NCBI GenBank assembly: GCA_052390495.1
Contig: JBQTGW010000083.1
Span: 1-64,000 of the forward strand
Direction of reading: 5' to 3'
From: GCA-003244245 sp052390495
Lineage (GTDB): Bacteria; Actinomycetota; Actinomycetes; Mycobacteriales; Pseudonocardiaceae
Length of the DNA stretch: 64,000 nt
Positions within the stretch are counted from its first letter, which is position 1, and each line of letters begins with the position of its first letter. Below the pieces are notes generated by a model. The model had not been told where the DNA came from. It ran no database searches and worked only from the letters and a program-made list of their open reading frames with translations. The position numbers and the translations under genes were made by a program. Positions 58,386-64,000 of the stretch are shown in pieces.

Positions 58386-59305
58386 CGCTCGCTCTGGGGC
58401 ACGATCACGGAGGAACCCTGCGGGATCAGCAGGCCACGACCCTCGTTGAGCGCTTTCGTCTCCGCTAGCTGACGGAGATAAGCGGAATAACCCAGCAAGC
58501 CTCCGGGGAAGGACGTCGCGTAGTCACGATCGGCATTAGCAGTCTGCTGGCGCTGAATCGACGCCGCCTTCTCCTCCAATTCGAGCATCATCGACGCGGG
58601 CACGTTCGGTTTGTCGAATTGAACATTGTGCAGGATGAAGTGTGGACCACCGGCCTGTTCTTCGATCAACTCTGGGATCGCCCTTTCTGCGACCTCGGCC
58701 CACGCGGTCTGGTCTTTGGCGCTGCTGTAGAGCGCCTGCCACTCGTATGGTTGACCTGCTCTATCCATTGCTCGCTCGATCGGGCCACCCACGAAGATTT
58801 CGGCGACAATTCTCCAGCCGTCAGGCTGCGGTTGGCCACCCACATCCTCGGTGAATGCCAGATTGTGGCGACCGATCGTGTCGTGGAACCTCTGGAACGG
58901 ACCACCCTCCCATTTGCGTCCGTCCGTGTCTGTCCAGGGGGCACAGGCAGTGTTCAGGCTGAATGTCGCGGTGCCCGAGACGTACAGCTCGATTTGATTA
59001 CTGGTGGAGACCCGGATCGCCGGAGCGTCCGCGCCGGTTGCCTTGCTGCCGTCCGGGTTGCTCTTGAACGTCCAGGTCCGTCGTCCGTCTGGGTAATAGA
59101 AGTGGAAATCGCTTGGACCGTCGACTTCGCGAACTCCAGGGGGAACACAGTCCAGAAATCTCTGCGAGGAGAATGAGCCACCCGAGAAATGCAACACGGC
59201 TTGACTCGTGTCCGGATCGGCCACGCTGCACGCACCTGACGTTACGAGGACACCCCCGACTGCGACCGCGACGAGAGTGTCGCGAAGCTTGCTCCTGTAG
59301 GTCAC
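58382..59305 (-). CDS. SPFH/band-7-like lipoprotein
   Basis: The 307-residue protein has a lipoprotein signal peptide with lipobox TSGAC (Cys26). The remainder resembles an SPFH (prohibitin-like) domain: YPDGRRTWTFKSNPDGSKAT, IELYVSGTATFSLNTACAPW, and a helical LELEEKAASIQRQQTANADR stretch. Band-7-like lipoproteins occur in actinophages. Surface placement suggests superinfection exclusion or envelope modification, but this is inference. Confidence 0.75.
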   Translation of the reverse strand: MTYRSKLRDTLVAVAVGGVLVTSGACSVADPDTSQAVLHFSGGSFSSQRFLDCVPPGVREVDGPSDFHFYYPDGRRTWTFKSNPDGSKATGADAPAIRVSTSNQIELYVSGTATFSLNTACAPWTDTDGRKWEGGPFQRFHDTIGRHNLAFTEDVGGQPQPDGWRIVAEIFVGGPIERAMDRAGQPYEWQALYSSAKDQTAWAEVAERAIPELIEEQAGGPHFILHNVQFDKPNVPASMMLELEEKAASIQRQQTANADRDYATSFPGGLLGYSAYLRQLAETKALNEGRGLLIPQGSSVIVPQSER

Positions 59306-59380
59306 TTAACTCGTGTCCTTTCAGATTTGTTAATGATTATGATCATCCCTAAACCATTCCTTTTGTGAGCAGTGTGAATT

Positions 59381-59980
59381 TCATGCGACTAATCCTTTCA
59401 CCGCATGGTCATATTCCTGACCGGTCATCTTGTGACCACAGTCAGAGTTCGAGCAGTAGACGTGTTCGCAGCCGTTCTCCCGGCACAGTGCGACCAGATC
59501 GCACCGTGGGCAAGGCAGGGACAACTCGTGGACCAGGTGTTCCCAGCGCAGCAGCTCGCGTCCCCGGGTGGCCAGGCCGGTCGTCGTGGAGGCCAGCCAG
59601 GGGCCGATGTCGTGGCGTGCCATGAGTAAGTCCCACGCCTGCGCGAGATCGTCGACAGCCGTGACGAAGCGTTCGCCGACCGGGGCGCGTCGAGCACCGG
59701 GCCGGCTGAGGGTCTGCCGCGCCCAGGTCCGAGTCCAGGAGACATGGGCCAGGATCTCGTCGGCCAGGTCCAGCATCACCACACGTAGCGGCGGCGTCGA
59801 GTCCGGTGCCGATCTGCTGGCATTTTCTATGGGCCTGGTCTTGTGGCCCATTTCGATCCGGAGTGCGACATAGATCCGAGACATCGTGGCCAGCGATGCC
59901 AAGGACAGATCGGCGCACCACGGGCAAACCGGGTCGCCGATCGACTCGCGGGTCGTGCACCCCCAGACGGTGCACGTCAT
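59381..59980 (-). CDS. phage zinc-finger protein (199 aa)
   Basis: Four Cys at the N-terminus (CTVWGC ... CPWC) and a cluster at the C-terminus (CPRCDLVALCRENGCEHVYC, SNSDCG) suggest two zinc sites around a helical core (VVMLDLADEILAHVSWTRTW). Similar proteins are common in actinophage early regions. Overlaps the preceding gene. Confidence 0.7.
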   Translation of the reverse strand: MTCTVWGCTTRESIGDPVCPWCADLSLASLATMSRIYVALRIEMGHKTRPIENASRSAPDSTPPLRVVMLDLADEILAHVSWTRTWARQTLSRPGARRAPVGERFVTAVDDLAQAWDLLMARHDIGPWLASTTTGLATRGRELLRWEHLVHELSLPCPRCDLVALCRENGCEHVYCSNSDCGHKMTGQEYDHAVKGLVA

Positions 59981-60225
59981 GTCTTTTCTCCTCGGTCGAT
60001 TTGCGCCGCCCGATACGCTGCGGCTACGTCGGTTAGCGTAGGTCCGCCGTCTTCCTCTCCCATGAGGATTGCGGAGAGTCGATCGAACCGGGCGTTGATC
60101 GCCAGTGTTGCGCTGTCGATCGCTTTCAGCGTTTGCTCTGAGAGTGGCTCTAGCTCTCTGGTTATCTCCCTGGTCACCAACTTGACAGCTGCGCCGTTAA
60201 CGTAGTCCCTTGACTTCATGAGCAC
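59977..60225 (-). CDS. small helical phage protein (82 aa)
   Basis: GTG 60225 follows GAGGAGGTTCGCC; ATG 60240 and ATG 60219 are alternatives. The product (MKSRDYVNGAAVKLVTREIT, LKAIDSATLAINARFDRLSA) is helical. Function unknown. Confidence 0.6.
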   Translation of the reverse strand: MLMKSRDYVNGAAVKLVTREITRELEPLSEQTLKAIDSATLAINARFDRLSAILMGEEDGGPTLTDVAAAYRAAQIDRGEKT

Positions 60226-60289
60226 GGCGAACCTCCTCACGTAGATCGCGTAACGCCCTGTCCGCCTTGTCTTCTATGACTTCTTTTCA

Positions 60290-60637
60290 TCAGAGTCGTC
60301 CCCCTTTCTCTCGGCAGTAAGCCTGGAGTAAAGGCACGAACAGACGGCCGGAGGTGGTGACGTGCCAGCCGAGGGGATCTGCCACACCGCGACGCTTGTG
60401 CCAGACCACGCCGGTCTCACAGCCGGCTGCCTCGATCATGCGAGGCAGCCCGTCGACCCATGTACCCAGCTCCGGACGGCCCCAGTTCTTGACGGAGATG
60501 ACCAGCGGCAGGCCGCAGATATCGCCGACGTCGTGAGGGCTACCGGCCCTCGGGCGGGTGACCGGGTGACCGAGTGCTTGCAGCGCCACCTGGACCGGAC
60601 GTTCGCCGTCATAGCCGAGCCGCGAAGCCCGGCTCAC
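60290..60637 (-). CDS. PD-(D/E)XK resolvase/nuclease-like protein
   Basis: The 115-residue protein begins MSRASRLGYDGERPVQVALQ. DVGDICGLPLVISVKNWG gives the D...(I/V)xK catalytic core of phage Holliday-junction resolvase-type nucleases, and the C-terminus (GCETGVVWHKRRGVADPLGW) completes the fold. It probably resolves replication or recombination intermediates. Coupled to the upstream zinc-ribbon gene. Confidence 0.75.
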   Translation of the reverse strand: MSRASRLGYDGERPVQVALQALGHPVTRPRAGSPHDVGDICGLPLVISVKNWGRPELGTWVDGLPRMIEAAGCETGVVWHKRRGVADPLGWHVTTSGRLFVPLLQAYCREKGGRL

Positions 60638-60837
60638 GATGCATCACCCATGTCGGCCTCGTATCGACCGCGAGCGATGGCACGCTGCCGCGCGCCGGGC
60701 ACTAGATCGCGGCAGTAGAAGCACAACACCACGAGCAGGTCGCCATTAGCTGTGTGGTACTCGTCATTGATCCATCCCTGCGCGGATCGGGTCAGTGGCC
60801 TGTATGCCATCCCGCAACTCTGACATTTGATGATCAC
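60634..60837 (-). CDS. zinc-ribbon protein (67 aa)
   Basis: CQSCGMAYRP and LCFYCRDLV form a four-Cys zinc ribbon. GTG 60837 overlaps the stop of the 29-residue gene. It is part of a coupled gene chain. Confidence 0.75.
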   Translation of the reverse strand: MIIKCQSCGMAYRPLTRSAQGWINDEYHTANGDLLVVLCFYCRDLVPGARQRAIARGRYEADMGDAS

Positions 60838-60923
60838 TCTTTGATCACCTCCTGGTCGCCCTCACACAGCACGGAGACGTGCTGGCTGTCACCACGGCGC
60901 TCAGACTTCAACCTAAAGATCAT
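60834..60923 (-). CDS. 29-residue coupled mini-gene
   Basis: ATG 60923 overlaps the stop of the 68-residue gene. The frame MIFRLKSERRGDSQHVSVLC EGDQEVIKE ends in TGA overlapping the next GTG. It keeps ribosomes moving between the two neighbours and may also be a functional peptide. Confidence 0.55.
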   Translation of the reverse strand: MIFRLKSERRGDSQHVSVLCEGDQEVIKE

Positions 60924-61126
60924 CGCGACTTCCGGTGCTGAGGCACTTTCCGCTGTTTCCTGGGCATGCGCATGACCACTAGACCAACACCCCGAACGGA
61001 GAGCGTGTCGCGTCGAACCATGCCCTCGTAGACCCATCCATGACCGGGCTCGATGCTGGTTGTCAGCGTCAGCCGGAACCAGTGATGACGGGGAAAGGGA
61101 ATGAACACGTCCGGTTCGAACATCAC
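60920..61126 (-). CDS. small phage protein (68 aa)
   Basis: MMFEPDVFIPFPRHHWFRLT then IEPGHGWVYEGMVRRDTLSV gives a beta-barrel-like N-terminus and a basic tail. The start overlaps the stop of the upstream gene. Function unknown. Confidence 0.65.
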   Translation of the reverse strand: MMFEPDVFIPFPRHHWFRLTLTTSIEPGHGWVYEGMVRRDTLSVRGVGLVVMRMPRKQRKVPQHRKSR

Positions 61127-61401
61127 GACACCTCCACAACCGTTGCACCGAGGTCGACGGCCACGCCGAACAGCACCTTGGCTATCGCCTCAGTGGTCAA
61201 GACATCCAGCCAGCCCTCGCAATTGAGATGTACGGCACGGCCGCGAGCCGTGGCTGTGCGGGCGGGTGTCCTGCACCGGGTACACGGCTTGGGCTCGGGC
61301 AGGAGCTGGAGCACGGTCTGCTGCTCGACGTTGTGCCGCAGCCGGTAATCGATTTCGCCGCCTTCCAGTCTGATCGGCCGATACTTACGACGCGGAGGCA
61401 T
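61123..61401 (-). CDS. small zinc-binding phage protein (92 aa)
   Basis: ATG 61401 shares one base with the primase stop (TGATG). The product has CTRCRTPA and a downstream HLNCEGW that may bind zinc, and an amphipathic C-terminus. Part of the coupled chain below the primase gene. Confidence 0.7.
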   Translation of the reverse strand: MPPRRKYRPIRLEGGEIDYRLRHNVEQQTVLQLLPEPKPCTRCRTPARTATARGRAVHLNCEGWLDVLTTEAIAKVLFGVAVDLGATVVEVS

Positions 61402-63362
61402 CACGAACCGCCATAGGTCATCGGACTGTGCGCTCGGCAGCGCACCGCGCCGTGGGCAGCGAAGATCACGGCTGGCTCGTCCTGGCAGACGTCGCAAGGA
61501 CCGGGAGACAACTCACTCTCCGTGCTAAGAGGAGCCTCATCCGAGTGAGCGTCCTGTGGTCGCTTGCTCAGCTTGCTCAGCTTGTTCACATGGGCAGGCT
61601 GAGCAAGCGGAGCATCTGTGTCACTGTCCGTGTCCGACGCGAGAGGGCGCCAGAACACGCCTCGGTGAACGGCGCCCGCAGTGTCGACTGGGTTGACGAC
61701 CTTGAAGGCCACCTGCTTGCGGACCCGTCGCAAGGTCATCTCGCTGACGTCGCCCAGCTCCCGCTTGGCAGCCCGGACGATCTCGGTCCACGACTTCCCC
61801 GCCTGGTGGTCGCAGAGGTAGCTGTACAGCCAGCCACGAGCGTCGTCGCGCAAGTCGCGCTCATCCGTTCCGCTCGCGCCGTCCAGCACCTCCTGGGCGC
61901 TCAGAACCAGCGGCGTGGGGTCCCAGACCAGCCGGGGCATATCGCACTTCTCATCCGAGACGATCTGGTACGCCAGGGCTGGTGGCTTGACACCGATGTT
62001 GATCTTCACGCAGGACAGCACCCGCTTGTCCTCGTCATCAGGGTGTACCCCGACCAGGTAGCCGACCCTCGCAGCGCCTATGAACGCGATCGAGCCTCCC
62101 CCGGCGTAGATCGCCTTGGTCCGACCCTTGGTGAGATGTCGCACGACCAACACCGCGCAACCGGACCGAGCAGCCATCCGGCTCAGCGGATGCAAGGCCC
62201 GGCGTACGTCGTGGTCTCGGTGGCTGTCCATGTCGGCCGGCATGAAGGCCATCAAGGGATCGATCGTGATCAGTCGGATGTGCTGGCGCTGAACCAGCGC
62301 CTCCAACGAACCCAGGTCCCGGCCTAAATCGAACGGCAAGCCCGCGGGACCGCCGGTGATCAGATGGACCCGTTGAGCGTGGGCGCCAGCTACAGCCAAT
62401 CGGGGTGCGATGGTGTCCTCAGGGTCGTCCTCAGCGCTGAGCATCGCCACGTTGATCGGCCCTAGCGGACACCTGCCGAGACCGCCAGGCAGCGGTGAGC
62501 CGGTGGAGAGCCGTGCGGCGAGATCGATTGTGAGAACCGATTTGCCGTCGCCCGGATCCCCCTCGATGATCGCCAGCTTTCCCATGGGCAGATATCCCGG
62601 CCAGAGCCACGCAACCTCTTTGATCCGCACGCGATCAAGCCGGTGCGCGTCGATCTCCTCATCAACCGGCAATAGAGCAAGAGCGTCGAGTGAATAACCA
62701 GCGTCCAGATGATCGCTGACATCCTTGCCCCCTGATGGGATCTCCAGGCTGACCTCAGCTGCTACGCCGTCCAGTGCCCGGACGACAGCTCGGGCGTGAG
62801 CTCTACCCCGATTGTCGTCGTCCGAGACCACACGGACCCGCAAATCAGCCAGCTGACTTGTATAGGCTGGCAGCCATTTACCTGCTCCACCGACACCACA
62901 GACAGCGATCTCGCTCTCTTTGGCCATCCGGTCGGCGTCCTTCTCGCCCTCGACGACCCAGACCACACGATTCGTACGCCTAGCCTCGGGTAGCCACTCG
63001 GAATGGTAGAGCCGCCGATCCGCAACAGGCGGCAGCGAGGGGCGTACCCGGAAATCCTTGGGCTGCCACCTCTCCACGGTCCACAGCAGCTCGCCGAACT
63101 CGTCGCGGTACTCGTAGACGGCCACAATATGCGGCTCAGGCGACAGGTCAGCCATGGTCAGCCCTGCCGCCGTGACGATCTCGGTCACCGGGCATCCAGC
63201 GTGGCAGTGCATCACCACACCTCCGGTCTCGCCGTAGCCGAAAGTCAGACTCGCGTTCTGGTCATCGTGGGCCGGGCAGCGGGCATCAAATACTCGACCC
63301 CGCTGCCGGACCACGGCGAGAGATGCGTTGAGTCGGTCGATGGTCGCCTCAGTCACCGTCAC
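61401..63362 (-). CDS. primase-helicase
   Basis: The 653-residue protein has an N-terminal zinc domain (CPAHDDQ ... HCHAGC), a TOPRIM primase core (WVVEGEKDADRM, VVSDDDNRG) and a RecA-like helicase part with Walker A IIEGDPGDGKSVLT and Walker B LITIDPL. A winged-helix-like segment (ARGWLYSYLCDHQAGKSWTE) and a variable tail (NKLSKLSKRPQ) follow. The start is GTG. Part of its 3' end is duplicated, inverted, at 48028-48213. Confidence 0.9.
   Translation of the reverse strand: MTVTEATIDRLNASLAVVRQRGRVFDARCPAHDDQNASLTFGYGETGGVVMHCHAGCPVTEIVTAAGLTMADLSPEPHIVAVYEYRDEFGELLWTVERWQPKDFRVRPSLPPVADRRLYHSEWLPEARRTNRVVWVVEGEKDADRMAKESEIAVCGVGGAGKWLPAYTSQLADLRVRVVSDDDNRGRAHARAVVRALDGVAAEVSLEIPSGGKDVSDHLDAGYSLDALALLPVDEEIDAHRLDRVRIKEVAWLWPGYLPMGKLAIIEGDPGDGKSVLTIDLAARLSTGSPLPGGLGRCPLGPINVAMLSAEDDPEDTIAPRLAVAGAHAQRVHLITGGPAGLPFDLGRDLGSLEALVQRQHIRLITIDPLMAFMPADMDSHRDHDVRRALHPLSRMAARSGCAVLVVRHLTKGRTKAIYAGGGSIAFIGAARVGYLVGVHPDDEDKRVLSCVKINIGVKPPALAYQIVSDEKCDMPRLVWDPTPLVLSAQEVLDGASGTDERDLRDDARGWLYSYLCDHQAGKSWTEIVRAAKRELGDVSEMTLRRVRKQVAFKVVNPVDTAGAVHRGVFWRPLASDTDSDTDAPLAQPAHVNKLSKLSKRPQDAHSDEAPLSTESELSPGPCDVCQDEPAVIFAAHGAVRCRAHSPMTYGGS
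61536..61632. repeat. inverted copy of 48079-48175
   Basis: The plus strand of this segment matches the minus strand of 48079-48175 (77 of 82 in the best part, extending about 15 bp further with lower identity). It encodes the primase tail. The palindrome arms carry two mismatches here. Confidence 0.8.
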
Positions 63363-63437
63363 GGTCTTGCCACCCCAGCGAGCTGATCACGAGAGATTCC
63401 ACGTCCCCCCCTAATTCCGGATGCGGTGGACTTGGAC

Positions 63438-64000
63438 TCAGTACGGTGGTGGCTCGCTGGAGGAACGAGCCTGCGTGTAGGTCTGGGCGTACTGCTGCGG
63501 GACCACCGGTTGCTGTGGTGGTTGCTGATAATGAGGTGGCGGTGGGGCCTGCTGCTGAGATGGCGATGGCTGGGGAGGCTGTTGCGTCGATTGCTGCTGC
63601 ACCTGCTGGTATTGCGGCGGTGGCGGCGCCTGCTGCTGGCCGCTGGCCGCTGAAGGATTCGTCAGGTCACCGTTGGCCGCAATCCACTGATCGGCCACCG
63701 TAATATCCTGCTGAGTCGGCTCAGCTAGAACGAAGGGCGCGCTCTGCCCGGCCTTGGCCAGTCCGCGAGTCAGTCGGCCTAACGTGGTCTGCCCGACAAT
63801 TGATCGCAACTGGCCGACTATCATGCGATTGAAGATCAGTACATTGTTGTTGCGGGGCGCCTGGCTCATCGGCCCTTGAATCGACACCACGTCGGCGCGG
63901 ATAGCGTCACTGACGCCGTAGGGAGTCACGATCCCTGACTCGAACCCGATGACCTGGACGAGCAAGAGAGCGCCTTCGTATTCCGCGGGCTTGAATCCGC
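63438..64000 (-). CDS. Pro/Gln-rich phage protein, partial
   Basis: The frame stays open past the window edge (GFKPAEYEGALLLVQVIGFE), so the start is missing; a TTG at 63965 is probably internal. The folded part (GIVTPYGVSDAIRADVVSIQ, NNNVLIFNRMIVGQLRSIVG) is followed by a Gln/Pro-rich disordered tail of about 80 residues. It may be a single-stranded DNA-binding or recombination accessory protein, but no family is recognised. Confidence 0.7.
   Translation of the reverse strand, partial: GFKPAEYEGALLLVQVIGFESGIVTPYGVSDAIRADVVSIQGPMSQAPRNNNVLIFNRMIVGQLRSIVGQTTLGRLTRGLAKAGQSAPFVLAEPTQQDITVADQWIAANGDLTNPSAASGQQQAPPPPQYQQVQQQSTQQPPQPSPSQQQAPPPPHYQQPPQQPVVPQQYAQTYTQARSSSEPPPY

Noticed and set aside
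1..64000. tRNA or rRNA genes, which could serve as attachment sites
   Set aside because: No cloverleaf or rRNA-like sequence was recognised by eye on either strand; a dedicated tRNA search would be decisive.

Overview
The window is high-GC actinobacterial DNA, most likely from the Pseudonocardiales (Saccharopolyspora/Amycolatopsis-like). The evidence is the base composition, frequent GTG starts, a 13E12-type DUF222/HNH gene, HTH plus TPR-like regulators and small H..CG..CxxC proteins. About one third is host chromosome (1 to about 21,900). The rest is most of a siphovirus-type prophage (about 21,900 to beyond 64,000). No integrase, immunity repressor or right attachment site lies inside the window, so only the left junction is included.

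Host part. Positions 1-4,050 are genomic scrap: a truncated gene tail, a LuxR-type regulator pseudogene, an internally deleted IS1182-type element and a 13E12 HNH gene, bracketed by a 55-bp imperfect direct repeat. An operon of small membrane protein, ECF sigma factor and large P-loop protein follows (4,094-7,219). Next come a DUF4143 ATPase, an HTH/TPR-like regulator with a divergent small protein behind a 17-bp perfect palindrome, and a 2-TM protein. Housekeeping genes follow: L-2-hydroxyglutarate oxidase, orphan NarL-type response regulator, HAD phosphatase, TrmH methyltransferase, orotate phosphoribosyltransferase, SDR, a Phd/RelE toxin-antitoxin pair and a Nudix hydrolase. A group II intron without a reverse-transcriptase ORF sits just upstream of the Nudix gene. 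A second HTH regulator heads a chain of small overlapping genes that ends at a strong terminator (21,856-21,897).

Phage part. Late genes run leftward from about 52,160 to 21,967: PAPS-reductase-like protein, a 34-residue membrane peptide and partners, small terminase (apparently started at AUC), a phage DNA polymerase III alpha subunit, large terminase, portal, MuF-like protein, scaffold, decoration, capsid, head-tail connectors, major tail protein, tail chaperones joined by a -1 frameshift, tape measure, a frameshifted distal tail protein, minor tail proteins, membrane proteins and endolysin. A divergent rightward operon (52,986-56,606) carries small genes. Four of them are preceded by a hairpin followed by a conserved CACCGAAGGAGC-like ribosome-binding segment. 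A leftward replication/early operon (64,000 to 56,632) encodes a primase-helicase, a nuclease-like protein, several zinc-ribbon proteins, an SPFH-like lipoprotein, an HTH protein and an HNH endonuclease.

Most notable: a relic of the primase 3' end lies inverted beside the polymerase gene; an Ig-like domain with a 60-bp identical DNA core is shared by capsid-decoration and tail-tube proteins; the small terminase appears to start at AUC; the rightward operon has a family of leader hairpins; and a nested palindromic RNA-like element lies upstream of the small terminase.
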